Positions 12,110 through 21,067 of a DNA stretch of 64,000 nucleotides are shown here, in pieces. Positions within the stretch are counted from its first letter, which is position 1. Each line of letters opens with the position of its first letter. The stretch comes from Jiangella mangrovi. Lineage in GTDB: Bacteria; Actinomycetota; Actinomycetes; Jiangellales; Jiangellaceae. The position numbers and the translations under genes are program-made. The notes under the pieces are model-generated. The model made no database searches. It worked only from the letters and a program-made list of their open reading frames with translations, and was not told the origin of the DNA. The stretch covers positions 806,001 through 870,000 of the forward strand of contig NZ_JACHMM010000001.1 in assembly GCF_014204975.1 (NCBI RefSeq), given 5' to 3'.

Positions 12110-12153
12110 CGTGTAGACGCTGAGGCCAAGCTGTTGGCATCAGCGTCTACACG
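12110..12153. terminator. Long two-part hairpin after the toxin-immunity pair
   Basis: A perfect 14-bp stem (CGTGTAGACGCTGA at 12110-12123 with 12140-12153) encloses a second 5-bp stem GCCAA/TTGGC with a GCTG loop, separated by one G/A mismatch. It lies between convergent genes (stop at 12072 on plus; stop at 12193 on minus) and could terminate both. There is no U tract, so a Rho-independent role is uncertain; it may also be a mobile palindromic repeat. Confidence 0.55.
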
Positions 12154-12192
12154 TGCGACAAGTACTCTGCCGCCCCCGGCGAGCGCTAACGG

Positions 12193-12687
12193 TCAGAAGG
12201 TGTAGCGGGTCTGGCTGTACGGCTGCTTGGTGAAGGCCAGCACCTTGGCCGGGGTCAGCGCGAAGACCACGGCCTGGTGGTCCGGGTTGCCCTCGTCGAG
12301 GAACACGCCGTCGCCGACGGTGAAGTGCCAGCCGATCTTCTCCATCCAGAGCGCGGCCAGGCGGGCGAGCTGGTCGTTGCCGGTCTCGCGGGCCACCGGG
12401 CCCTCGACCACGACGTCGATGCCCGACCGGAACGCGTTGGTACCGGTGGTCAGGGCCACGTCCTGGTTGACCTCGATGTTCTTCGCCTTCTGCTCGTGCG
12501 CCCCGGTGCAGAAATGCAGCCTGCCGTCCAGCCACATGGCCGGCAACGGGGCCACGTGCGGGCGGCCCTCGCGGCGCACCGTGGACAGCCAGAACATCTC
12601 CGCCGACTCGATGACCTCGAGCGCCCGCTCCCAGGGCAGGGCCTCGGCCTGGGGATCACTGAACTCCGCGACGAGCGCTGTCTCCAT
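12193..12687 (-). CDS. Pyridoxamine 5'-phosphate oxidase/F420-type split-barrel family protein
   Basis: 164 residues with the split-barrel flavin/F420-binding fold. The N-terminal strands MFWLSTVRREGRPHVAPLPAM are diagnostic of this superfamily; the end PYSQTRYTF is common in actinobacterial members. Such proteins use FMN, F420 or heme; the exact cofactor and substrate are not visible. ATG 12687 is chosen since the preceding open frame is antisense-like arginine-rich sequence. It lies 10 bp downstream of mazG on the same strand, so may be co-transcribed. Confidence 0.8.
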   Translation of the reverse strand: METALVAEFSDPQAEALPWERALEVIESAEMFWLSTVRREGRPHVAPLPAMWLDGRLHFCTGAHEQKAKNIEVNQDVALTTGTNAFRSGIDVVVEGPVARETGNDQLARLAALWMEKIGWHFTVGDGVFLDEGNPDHQAVVFALTPAKVLAFTKQPYSQTRYTF

Positions 12688-12697
12688 GAACAGCACC

Positions 12698-13606
12698 CTA
12701 GACGGGGCGACCGACAGACTCCGCGGCCTTGACGGCGTCGATGTAGCGGCGGGCGGCGTCGCGGAGGGCCTGTTCGGGGTCGAGTCCGTGCTCGCGCCCG
12801 GCCGCGGCCAGCGCGAACAGCGCGTCCCCCAGCTCGTCCGCTGACGACGGAACGACCGGCGGAGACGAGACCTGCACCGGCACGCCGGCCTTCTCGACCC
12901 GGTGGACGAGCTTCGCGGCAAGCGACAGCGCGGGCTGGGCGAGCGGCACACCGTCGACGGCGGAGGAGCGGTTCTTCTCCTCGCGCTTCAGCCGCTCCCA
13001 GCGCTCCCCCACGTCGGAGGCGGACGACGCCTCGGCGTCGCCGAAGACGTGCGGGTGCCGGCGGACCAGCTTGTCGGCGATGCCGGCCGCGACCTCGTCG
13101 ATCCCCCACGGACCGGACGGGCGCTCCTGCGCCAGCCGCGCGTGGAACACCACCTGCAGCAGCAGGTCGCCCAGCTCTTCACGCAGGTCGTCGTCGTTGC
13201 CGGACTCGATGGCCTCGAGGGTCTCGTACGTCTCCTCGAGCAGGTACGTCGCCAGGCTGCGGTGGGTCTGCTCGGCGTCCCAGGGGCAGCCGCCGGGCGA
13301 GCGGAGCCGGTCCATGACGGCGACGAGGTCGAGCAGCCGCGACCCCGGCAAGTCCTCGGACCCGACCACGACGGTCGCATCCGCGAACTCGGCACCATCG
13401 GAACCCGGCGGAAGCAGCCACACACCGTCAGCGGGCGGCGCAGCTGCCACCGTCACCGGAACACCGGCCGCACGCAACGGCGCGACCTGCGGGTGCGACT
13501 CGTCGGCGACGTAGACCGCGGCGGCCGAGCGCAGCACCTCCCACGCGTCCGCCGACAACAGCCCGGGGGCGACCCGCGGGCTGGTGACCAGCAGGACCAG
13601 GCTCAC
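12698..13606 (-). CDS. mazG: MazG-family nucleoside triphosphate pyrophosphohydrolase
   Basis: 302 residues. The catalytic MazG domain spans about 95-205: the typical RLRSPGGCPWDAEQTHRSL entry, the metal-binding LLEETYETLEAI and a second motif DDLREELGDLLLQVVFHA. A second, weaker helical repeat with DELGDALFALA follows near 255-270. The first 90 residues are an Ala/Val-rich degenerate domain, as in mycobacterial MazG. It hydrolyses (d)NTPs to NMP and PPi, probably for house-cleaning. The start overlaps the SurA-like gene stop by 4 bp (ATGA). Confidence 0.9.
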   Translation of the reverse strand: MSLVLLVTSPRVAPGLLSADAWEVLRSAAAVYVADESHPQVAPLRAAGVPVTVAAAPPADGVWLLPPGSDGAEFADATVVVGSEDLPGSRLLDLVAVMDRLRSPGGCPWDAEQTHRSLATYLLEETYETLEAIESGNDDDLREELGDLLLQVVFHARLAQERPSGPWGIDEVAAGIADKLVRRHPHVFGDAEASSASDVGERWERLKREEKNRSSAVDGVPLAQPALSLAAKLVHRVEKAGVPVQVSSPPVVPSSADELGDALFALAAAGREHGLDPEQALRDAARRYIDAVKAAESVGRPV

Positions 13607-14181
13607 GAAGCCGGTTCGGAGATCGACCCGGTGTCGGCGCTGACGGCGATGTCGTCGCCCCAGGTGCCGAAGCGCGGGTTGACCTCGACGCCCATCTCGG
13701 TGCCGAGGTCGGCGAGGGTCTGGGTGAGGACGGCGTTGTCAGCGCCGGTCTCTTCAGCGAACGACTGCGCGATGAGCTGGTCGGCGACGGCGGCGCGGAA
13801 GCCGGCATCGGTGTAGCCGGCCTGCGCGATCGCCGCGTCGAGGTCGCCGCCGGGGGCCTGGGCCGCGATGCCCTCGATGGCGTCGTCGATGTCGGCCTCG
13901 GTGACCTCGAGGTCCTCGTCCTCGGCCAGCCGCAGGAAGATCTGGTGCTGGATGTGGCGAGTGAGGAGGGTCCGCTGGAACGCCGGCATGCCGCCCGCGG
14001 CCTCGACGTCGAAGCCCTCGAGTCGCTGCACGTGCTCGACCTCGTTCTGCAGGTCGTCGACGGTGAACCGGTCGCCGTCGATGACGACGGCGGAGCCGAT
14101 CTGCTCGGAGTCGCACGCGGTCAGCGCGACGGCGCTGGCCGCGGCGAGGGACGCGATGACGATGCGTCGGATGGTCGACAC
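13603..14181 (-). CDS. SurA N-terminal domain-like lipoprotein
   Basis: 192-residue exported lipoprotein. GTG start at 14181 with AGAGGA upstream gives VSTIRRIVIASLAAASAVALTAC, a type II signal peptide with lipobox LTAC. The remainder is helical and similar to the SurA/PrsA N-terminal chaperone domain (GDRFTVDDLQNEVEHV; AEDEDLEVTEADIDDAIEGI), with no PPIase (parvulin) domain visible. A lipoprotein near mazG/eno is also found in mycobacteria (LpqU region), though not the same family. It lies 61 bp after mfd and overlaps mazG by 4 bp. Confidence 0.75.
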   Translation of the reverse strand: MSTIRRIVIASLAAASAVALTACDSEQIGSAVVIDGDRFTVDDLQNEVEHVQRLEGFDVEAAGGMPAFQRTLLTRHIQHQIFLRLAEDEDLEVTEADIDDAIEGIAAQAPGGDLDAAIAQAGYTDAGFRAAVADQLIAQSFAEETGADNAVLTQTLADLGTEMGVEVNPRFGTWGDDIAVSADTGSISEPAS

Positions 14182-14242
14182 GGTGATCCTCTTCGTCGGT
14201 ACTCGAGTTCGGCTACGCGGATGGACGATGCCCGCGCGCATC

Positions 14243-17200
14243 CTATCCAGCCCTGCTTCCGGCCCGGTCGGGCTGGTGGGCGATGACGTCGTCGATGACG
14301 GTCTTCGCCCAGGCCAGGAGCTCGACGCCGCGCAGCTGCGGCCCGCCGATCTGGGTCGGCCGCGGCCGGGGCACCAGCATGGTGCCGACGGCGTCCTTGA
14401 CCAGCGACTTCGGGTACAGCCGGCCGAGGCGCACCCGCTGCCAGTCGGCCAGCTCGACGTGCGCGAACCGGATGTAGGTGCCCTGGACGGTGACCTCGGA
14501 GAGTCCCGCCCGCCGCGCGTGCGCCCGGAACCGGGCCACGGCCAGCAGGTTCTCGACCGGCTCCGGCGGCGGGCCGTAACGGTCGGCCAGCTCCTCGAGC
14601 ACGGCGTCGACGGCGGCGTCGTCGGCCGCCTCGGACAGCCGCCGGTACGCCTCGAGCCGCAGCCGCTCGCTGGCGACGTAGTCGTGCGGGATGTGCGCGT
14701 CGACCGGCAGCTCGATGCGGACCTCGGGCATCGCCTCGGCGCCGTCGCCGCGGTAGTCCGAGACCGCCTCGCCGACCAGCCGCACGTAGAGGTCGAACCC
14801 GACGTCGGCGATGTGGCCGGACTGCTCGCCGCCCAGCAGGTTGCCGGCGCCGCGGATCTCGAGGTCCTTCATGGCGACCTGCATGCCGGCGCCGAGGTCG
14901 GAGTGCTGCGCGATGGTGGCCAGCCGCTCGTGCGCCTCTTCGGTCAGCGGCGTCTCACGCGGGTAGAAGAAGTACGCGTAGGCCCGCTCGCGGCCACGCC
15001 CGACGCGCCCGCGCAGCTGGTGCAGCTGCGAGAGGCCGAGCCGCTCGGACCGGTCGACGACGAGGGTGTTGGCGTTGGAGATGTCGAGGCCGGTCTCGAC
15101 GATGGTCGTACACACCAGGACGTCGATCTCGCGGTGCCAGAACGCGTTGATGACCTGCTCGAGCGCGTGCTCGCCCATCTGGCCGTGCGCCGTCGCCACC
15201 CGCGCCTCGGGCACCAGCTCGCGCAGCCGGGCCGCGACCTTCTCGATGGTCTCGACCCGGTTGTGCACGAAGAACGCCTGGCCGTCGCGCATCAGCTCGC
15301 GCCGGATGGCCGCGCCGACCTGCTTCTCGTCGTAGCCGCCGACGTAGGTGAGGACGGGGTGGCGCTCTTCGGGCGGGGTGGTGATGACGCTCATGTCGCG
15401 GATGCCGGTGATGGACATCTCGAGCGTGCGCGGGATCGGCGTCGCCGACATGGTCAGCACGTCGACGTTGGCGCGCAGGTGCTTCAGCTTCTCCTTGTGC
15501 TCGACGCCGAAGCGCTGCTCCTCGTCGACGATGAGCAGGCCGAGGTCCTTGAACCGGACGTCGCCGGTGATGAGCCGGTGGGTGCCGATGACGACGTCGA
15601 CGCTGCCGTCGAGCAGCCCCTCGATGGTCTCGGCGGCCTCGCTGTCGGACTGGAACCGCGACAGCGCCCGGATGGTGACGGGGAACGGCGCGAACCGCTC
15701 GGAGAACGTGGCGAGATGCTGCCCGACCAGCAGCGTGGTGGGCACGAGCACGCCGACCTGCTTGCCGTCCTGCACCGCCTTGAACGCGGCCCGGACGGCG
15801 ATCTCGGTCTTGCCGTAGCCGACGTCGCCGGCGATGACGCGGTCCATGGGGATCTCGCGCTCCATGTCGGCCTTGACCTCGTCGATGGTCGACAGCTGGT
15901 CGGCGGTCTCGACGTAGGGGAAGGCGTCCTCGAGCTCGCGCTGCCAGGGGGTGTCCTGGCCGAACGCGTGCCCCGGCGCGGCCTGGCGCGCGGCGTACAG
16001 CTTGATCAGCTCGGCCGCGATCTCCTTGACCGCCTTGCGGGCGCGGCCCTTGCGCTTGGCCCAGTCGCTGCCGCCGATGCGGTCGAGGTGCGGGGCGTCG
16101 CCGCCGACGTACTTGGTGACCTGCTCGAGCTGGTCGGTCGGGACGTACAGGCGGTCGGCCGGCTGGCCGCGCTTGGACGCGGCGTACTCGACCACGAGGT
16201 ACTCGCGGGTGGCGCCCTGCACCGTCCGGCTGGTCATCTCGACGTACCGCCCCACGCCGTGCTGGTCGTGGACGACGTAGTCGCCTGGCTTGAGCTGGAG
16301 CGGGTCGACCTGGTTGCGCCGGCGGCTGGGCATGCGGGTGGTGCCCTTGGTGGACACCCGCTGGCCGGTGAGGTCGTCTTCAGTGAGGACGGCGAGCGCT
16401 GCGGCCTGGGCGACGAAGCCGTGCTTCAGCCCGCCCGTGGTGACGAGAACGACGCCCGGCTCCGGCGCGGTGTCGACGTGCTCGGTGTAGCGGGCGGGCA
16501 CCTCGGACTCGCCCAGGACCTCGACGACGCGCTCGGCGGTGCCGTGGCCGCCGGTGACGAGGACGGCGCGGCCGCCGGTGGCCAGCCAGCCGGAGAGGTC
16601 GGCGACGGCGCGCTTGGTGTCGCCGCGGTAGGTCTCGGCCGGGCGGACGTCGAGCTCGCGGGTGTCGACGGCGCCGGCGGTGACCATGTCCTCGCCGAGG
16701 TCGACGGCGTACAGGTCGGCGTCGAGGTCCTCCTTCTCGGCACGCGCCGGACGCGCGCCGTCGCCGTCGGGACCGCTGACGCCGTCGGCCGAGCCCAGCC
16801 CGAACGAGCTGAGGCTCCACCACGGCAGCCCCTGGCGGATCGCCTGCGCCCGGACGTCGCCGAGCGTGTGGTACGCCGCCGCGCCGAGGTCGATGGGTGC
16901 CTTGCCGCCGCCGGCCGCCGCCGCCCACGACGCGTCGAGGAACTCCTGGCTGGTGGCGACCATGTCGTGCGCCCGGGTTCGGACCCGCTCGGGGTCGCAG
17001 ACCAGCACGTGGGTGCCGGCCGGCAGCAGGTCGACGAGCATCTCCATGCGGTCGACCAGCACGGGCGCCAGCGACTCCATGCCCTCGACGGCGATGCCGG
17101 CGGCGATCTTCTCGAGCATCTCGCCCAGCTCGGGGTGGGCGTCGGCGAGCGCGGCCGCACGCCGGCGGACGTCGTCGGTCAGCAGCAGCTCGCGGCACGG

Positions 17201-17914
17201 CGGCGCCCACAGGCCGTGCTCGGCGACGTCGGTCGAGCGCTGGTCGGCGACGGTGAAGTACCGCACCTCCTCGACGGTGTCGCCCCAGAAGTCGACCCGC
17301 AGCGGGTGCTCCTCGGTGGGCGGGAAGACGTCGACGATGCCGCCGCGGACGGCGAACTCGCCCCGTCGTTCCACGAGGTCGACGCGCACGTACGCGGCCG
17401 CGGCCAACTGCTCCACGACGGAGTCGAGGCTGACGTCGTCGCCGGGGCGCAGTGCGACGGGACGGAGGTCGGCCAGGCCGGCGACCTGCGGCTGCAGCAC
17501 GCTGCGCACCGGCGCGACGACCACCTTGACCGGCCCGCCGGACTCGTCATCGGGGTGGACCAGGCGGCGCAGCACCGCCAGCCGGCGCCCGACGGTGTCG
17601 CTGCGCGGCGAGAGGCGCTCGTGCGGCAGCGTCTCCCAGGCCGGGTACTCGACGACGGACTCCGGCGGCAGCAGGCAGCGCAGCTCGGTGGCGAGGTCCT
17701 CGGCCTCGCGCCCGGTGGCGGTGACGGCGAGCACCGTCCGGCCCGCACCCACGCCGTCGGCCGCGATGGCGCCGGCCACGAACGGGCGCAGCGCCGGCGG
17801 CGCGGTGAGGTCGAGGGCGGTGACCGCGCCCGTGCGCGCGTCGGCGACGGCCGAGCGCAGGGTGGGGTCGCCGTCGTCGCCGAGCAGGGCGGACAGCAGG
17901 CCGCTGAGACTCAT
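14243..17914 (-). CDS. mfd: Transcription-repair coupling factor Mfd
   Basis: 1223-residue ATP-dependent translocase that removes RNA polymerase stalled at lesions and recruits UvrA. Seen: UvrB-homology region in the first 350 residues ([16 protein letters not shown] near 91-106), CarD-like RNAP-interacting domain [18 protein letters not shown] (541-558), Walker [10 protein letters not shown] (696-704), DEEQ box (797-800), helicase motif [12 protein letters not shown]-like [14 protein letters not shown], and the QLRGRVGR motif VI. ATG 17914 is the conserved start [11 protein letters not shown]. First gene of the mfd-SurA-mazG group. Confidence 0.97.
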   Translation of the reverse strand: MSLSGLLSALLGDDGDPTLRSAVADARTGAVTALDLTAPPALRPFVAGAIAADGVGAGRTVLAVTATGREAEDLATELRCLLPPESVVEYPAWETLPHERLSPRSDTVGRRLAVLRRLVHPDDESGGPVKVVVAPVRSVLQPQVAGLADLRPVALRPGDDVSLDSVVEQLAAAAYVRVDLVERRGEFAVRGGIVDVFPPTEEHPLRVDFWGDTVEEVRYFTVADQRSTDVAEHGLWAPPCRELLLTDDVRRRAAALADAHPELGEMLEKIAAGIAVEGMESLAPVLVDRMEMLVDLLPAGTHVLVCDPERVRTRAHDMVATSQEFLDASWAAAAGGGKAPIDLGAAAYHTLGDVRAQAIRQGLPWWSLSSFGLGSADGVSGPDGDGARPARAEKEDLDADLYAVDLGEDMVTAGAVDTRELDVRPAETYRGDTKRAVADLSGWLATGGRAVLVTGGHGTAERVVEVLGESEVPARYTEHVDTAPEPGVVLVTTGGLKHGFVAQAAALAVLTEDDLTGQRVSTKGTTRMPSRRRNQVDPLQLKPGDYVVHDQHGVGRYVEMTSRTVQGATREYLVVEYAASKRGQPADRLYVPTDQLEQVTKYVGGDAPHLDRIGGSDWAKRKGRARKAVKEIAAELIKLYAARQAAPGHAFGQDTPWQRELEDAFPYVETADQLSTIDEVKADMEREIPMDRVIAGDVGYGKTEIAVRAAFKAVQDGKQVGVLVPTTLLVGQHLATFSERFAPFPVTIRALSRFQSDSEAAETIEGLLDGSVDVVIGTHRLITGDVRFKDLGLLIVDEEQRFGVEHKEKLKHLRANVDVLTMSATPIPRTLEMSITGIRDMSVITTPPEERHPVLTYVGGYDEKQVGAAIRRELMRDGQAFFVHNRVETIEKVAARLRELVPEARVATAHGQMGEHALEQVINAFWHREIDVLVCTTIVETGLDISNANTLVVDRSERLGLSQLHQLRGRVGRGRERAYAYFFYPRETPLTEEAHERLATIAQHSDLGAGMQVAMKDLEIRGAGNLLGGEQSGHIADVGFDLYVRLVGEAVSDYRGDGAEAMPEVRIELPVDAHIPHDYVASERLRLEAYRRLSEAADDAAVDAVLEELADRYGPPPEPVENLLAVARFRAHARRAGLSEVTVQGTYIRFAHVELADWQRVRLGRLYPKSLVKDAVGTMLVPRPRPTQIGGPQLRGVELLAWAKTVIDDVIAHQPDRAGSRAG

Positions 17915-18013
17915 GTGGACCTTCCGGGCACGCAGACATGCCCCCCACACCTGCTGGGGTGGGGGGTACTACGAGCTTACGACGTCTCGCCGACAGAGTC
18001 GCGACCCTCGACT

Positions 18014-18066
18014 CATGATCATGTCCCCTCGCGGCGCCGCAGCGACCGCGAGGGGACATGATCATG
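18014..18066. terminator. Perfect 21-bp inverted repeat between the MMPL gene and mfd
   Basis: Arms at 18014-18034 and 18046-18066 are perfectly complementary over 21 bp with an 11-nt loop. The outer arm includes the self-palindrome CATGATCATG and the inner part TCCCCTCGCGG. It lies 9 bp after the stop of the minus-strand MMPL gene, so it can act as its transcription terminator and insulate mfd. The arm length and the perfect identity are unusual for a simple terminator. Confidence 0.55.
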
Positions 18067-18075
18067 GAAACGGCG

Positions 18076-20307
18076 TCAGTGATCCAGTGCCGGAAGGCGC
18101 TTCAGCGGCTTCGGGAGCCACCAGTTGCGCTCCCCCAGCAGCACCATGATCGACGGCAGCAGCACTGCCCGGACGATGGTCGCGTCGATGAGGATCGCCG
18201 CGGCCAGGCCCACGCCCATCTGCTTGAAGTCGATGGCGCCGAGCGTCGCGAAGATCGAGAAGACGGCGACCATGACGATGGCAGCGCTGGTGACGACGCC
18301 GGCGGAGCGGATGATGCCGGTGCGCACCGCCTCTCGCGTCGTCATGCCGGCCTTGGCGCCCTCGCGGATCCGGCTGACGACGAACACGTGGTAGTCCATC
18401 GACAGGCCGAACAGGATCACGAAGAGGAACAGCGGCAGCCAGGTGATGATCGCGCCGGTCGACTCGAAGCCCAGCAGCCCCTCGGCCCAGCTGTTCTGGA
18501 ACACCAGCGTGAGCAGACCGTAGGACGCGGCGACGGATAGCAGGTTCAGGCCCGCCGCGGTCAGCGCCACGGCCAGCGACCGGAACGCCATCACCAGCAC
18601 GACGATGGTCATGAGCAGGACGAACCCGATGACGATCGGCATCCGGTCGGCCAGCAGGCCGCGGAAGTCGACGTTGCCCGCCGTCATGCCGGTGACGCCG
18701 CTTTCCGTGTTGGGCAGGTCGTCGAAGGCGGCCGGGACCAGGTCGTCGCGCAGCGTCTGCAGCGAGGCCTCGGCGCGGTCGTCGTCGTGCTCGTACGGGA
18801 CGGGGACGGTGATCTCGGCGACGGAGCCGTCGACCGAGTAGTCGGCGACCAGGCCGTCGGCCGCGGCGAACTCCGGGTCGGCGGCGACGGTGTCGCTCAG
18901 CTGCGCGACGGCGGCGTCGACGGCGTTCTGGTCCAGCGGCGAGCCGTCGGGCGTCCAGACGCCGATGTCGTGCGCGGCGCCCTCGGACGGGAACGCCGTC
19001 GTGATCGCGTCGTAGGTCTGCACCGCCGGCACGTCCTTGGACAGGTCGGAGATGCCGGGCTGCGAGAGCTTCATGCCGATCGCCGGGGCGGCCAGCGCGA
19101 GCAGCGCCAGCAGGCCCGCCGTCAGCGCCGTCTTCGGGTGCCGCAGCACCGGGCCGAGGATGGCGCGCCACACGCGCGGCTCGCTGCCGTCGCGCTTGCG
19201 CAGCCGCCACAGCAGCGGGATCCGCGGCCGGTCGATCCAGCGGCCGAAGATCGAGAGCAGCGCCGGCAGCGCCGTGACGGAGCCGACGACGGCCACCGCG
19301 ACGACCAGGATGGTGCCCACGGCCAGCGACTGGAAGGTCGCCTCGCCGGCGAAGAACATGCCGGCCATCGCGATGATGACGGCGAGCCCGGACACGACGA
19401 CCGCGCGCCCGGACGTCGCGGCGGCGACCGCGACCGCGTCCATGGTGCCGCGGCCCTTCTCGCGCTCCTCGCGCTCGCGGCGGACGTAGAACAGCGAGTA
19501 GTCGACGCCGACGGCCATGCCGACGAGCAGCACGACCGACGCCAGGATGTCGGTCGACGGCACCACGTACGACGCGAACGCCGAGAGTCCCATGGCCGCA
19601 ACCACCGACGACAGCGCCAGCAGCACCGGCACCGCGGCGGCGATCAGCGCGCCGAACACGACGAGCATGATGAGCAGACTGACCGGCAGCGACAGGTACT
19701 CGGCGCGCTGCAGGTCGTCCTCGTAGACCTTGTCCAGCGCGTCGCCCAGGCTCGCGTCGCCGACCTGGCCGACGACGAGGCTCTCATCGCTGCTGGCGTC
19801 GATGGCTTGGCCGATCTCGGCGGCGGCCGCGCTGGCGGCGTCCTCCTCCTCGGCGTCGGTCCCCTCGGGGACGTCGAGCGTCACCTCGTAGAGGGCCGCG
19901 GTGCCGTCCTCGGACACCTGCGGCTCGCCGACGGATGCGACGCCGGGTGCGGCGGCCAGGTTCGCGGTGAGCGTGCCGACAGCGTCCGAGCCGGTGTCGA
20001 CGGCGCCCCCGCCGGCCGACTGGACCAGCACGGACTCGGTGACCGGGTCGTCGAAGTCGGCCTGCATGAGCGCCTTGTCGGCACCGGCCGAGGCGCCGAC
20101 GCCGCTGTCGCCGTCCTCCACCTCCTTCGTGCCGACGGCGCCGCCACCGACGATCGCGGCGGCGACGAAGGCGAGCCAGAGAACGAGGGCCAGCCACTTG
20201 TGGGTCGCACTCCAGCGGGCGACGCGCACGACGAGGCCGCGGCTGGGCGGCGGAGGCAGTGGCGGGGTCGGTGCGGGTGGCCGGTCGAGCGGCAGGGTCG
20301 TGGTCAT
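18076..20307 (-). CDS. MMPL/RND-family exporter
   Basis: 743-residue membrane transporter with the duplicated RND topology: TM1 near 40-60, an extracytoplasmic domain, TMs 2-6 with VGMAVGVDYSLFYVRREREE (the family GxxxDY motif), then TM7, a second extracytoplasmic domain, and TM 8-12 with ILFGLSMDYHVFVVSRIREG. These paired Asp-Tyr motifs carry the proton-relay aspartates. MMPL proteins export lipids, siderophores or drugs; the cargo is not indicated by neighbours. ATG 20307 is selected because the residues before it are out of family. A strong hairpin follows the stop. Confidence 0.88.
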   Translation of the reverse strand: MTTTLPLDRPPAPTPPLPPPPSRGLVVRVARWSATHKWLALVLWLAFVAAAIVGGGAVGTKEVEDGDSGVGASAGADKALMQADFDDPVTESVLVQSAGGGAVDTGSDAVGTLTANLAAAPGVASVGEPQVSEDGTAALYEVTLDVPEGTDAEEEDAASAAAAEIGQAIDASSDESLVVGQVGDASLGDALDKVYEDDLQRAEYLSLPVSLLIMLVVFGALIAAAVPVLLALSSVVAAMGLSAFASYVVPSTDILASVVLLVGMAVGVDYSLFYVRREREEREKGRGTMDAVAVAAATSGRAVVVSGLAVIIAMAGMFFAGEATFQSLAVGTILVVAVAVVGSVTALPALLSIFGRWIDRPRIPLLWRLRKRDGSEPRVWRAILGPVLRHPKTALTAGLLALLALAAPAIGMKLSQPGISDLSKDVPAVQTYDAITTAFPSEGAAHDIGVWTPDGSPLDQNAVDAAVAQLSDTVAADPEFAAADGLVADYSVDGSVAEITVPVPYEHDDDRAEASLQTLRDDLVPAAFDDLPNTESGVTGMTAGNVDFRGLLADRMPIVIGFVLLMTIVVLVMAFRSLAVALTAAGLNLLSVAASYGLLTLVFQNSWAEGLLGFESTGAIITWLPLFLFVILFGLSMDYHVFVVSRIREGAKAGMTTREAVRTGIIRSAGVVTSAAIVMVAVFSIFATLGAIDFKQMGVGLAAAILIDATIVRAVLLPSIMVLLGERNWWLPKPLKRLPALDH

Positions 20308-20517
20308 GGTGCGTCCCGTCGGCAGAGTCGGTGAGGTCGGTCTCACTCTCGCCGGGACGGGAACTCGCGGTAACCCGGAAAGCCCCCGATTCGCCCTGGG
20401 GGAATCCCCCGGTTCCTTGCTGGGGACAACCCAGAGACCGGGCCCTGACCAGCTAGTTCTTCACTCTGCCTCAGGGCAGGCCGGGGTGATGAGGTTCTGC
20501 CGGGTGGTGGCGGGGCT

Positions 20518-20653
20518 CCCCGTCCCCCTGCTGCCCAGTCTCTTAGCCGCGCAACCGCGCCTCAAGTCCGACGATAGAGGCGCTTCGCGCCGGAGAGACG
20601 GACTTGACCCGCGGTCCCGCGGCCAAGAACCTGGCAGCTATCAGGGGACGGGG
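20518..20653 (-). repeat. Repeat core A (minus orientation)
   Basis: Starts CCCCGTCCCCCTGCTGCCCA, passes through TTAGCCGCG, CTCAAGTCC and GGACTTGACC, and ends CTGGCAGCTATCAGGGGACG. The two ends are complementary to each other, so a single strand can fold into a long stem. Cores at 20885-21034 and 29698-29831 show the same order in the opposite orientation. Confidence 0.7.
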
Positions 20654-20678
20654 AGACCCTGGGCACGCCTCGCGGTTT

Positions 20679-20844
20679 CCGTGTCCGTTTCGTCCCGCCT
20701 TGGTGGCCTGTGGACAGCGATGATCATCAACGATCCGCTACATCATGAGGCTTACGCGAGCCTCAACACGGTTGTAGGCGTGATGAGGCTCGGGTAAGCG
20801 TGGTGGGCGGCCCAGAAAACGCCCCCCAAATCCCACATCGTGGA
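20679..20844 (+). repeat. Central repeat unit 1 (GATGATCATC unit)
   Basis: About 166 bp closely matching 29294-29459. Shared blocks are CCGTGTCCGTTTCG, TTGGTGGCCTGTGG, AGCGATGATCATCAACGATC, CGCTACATCA and GGTGGGCGGCCCAGAAAACG. The internal hairpin around GCTTACGCGAGCC/GGCTCGGGTAAGC is imperfect in this copy. Confidence 0.75.
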
Positions 20845-20884
20845 CGTCAGCAGGCACGCCGACCCCGCACCCGTCGCCAGACTC

Positions 20885-21034
20885 CCCCGTCCCCCTGATA
20901 GCTGCCAGAGTTCTTGGGCCGCGCGGGTGCGGTCAAGTCCAAGCGCCCCCAGCACAGCAGCGACTCAACACCAGAGCGCGCGGACTTGAGGGCACCCGCG
21001 CGGCTTAAGAGAATGGGCAGCAGGGGGACGGGGG
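20885..21034 (+). repeat. Repeat core B (plus orientation)
   Basis: Begins CCCCGTCCCCCTGATAGCTG, contains GGTCAAGTCC and later GGACTTGAGG, then GGCTTAAGA, and ends GGGCAGCAGGGGGACGGGG. It is the inverted partner of core A and aligns with core C at 29698-29831, including the left flank CACCCGTCGCCAGACTCCC. Confidence 0.7.
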
Positions 21035-21067
21035 AACCCAACACAACCCCACGACCCCCGCAGAACC

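Noticed and set aside
13868-18061. Very long open frame (about 1400 codons) on the plus strand
   Set aside because: It lies opposite mfd, whose motifs are fully intact. The product is composed of Arg/Gly/Val/Asp/Leu repeats caused by high-GC codon mirror frames.
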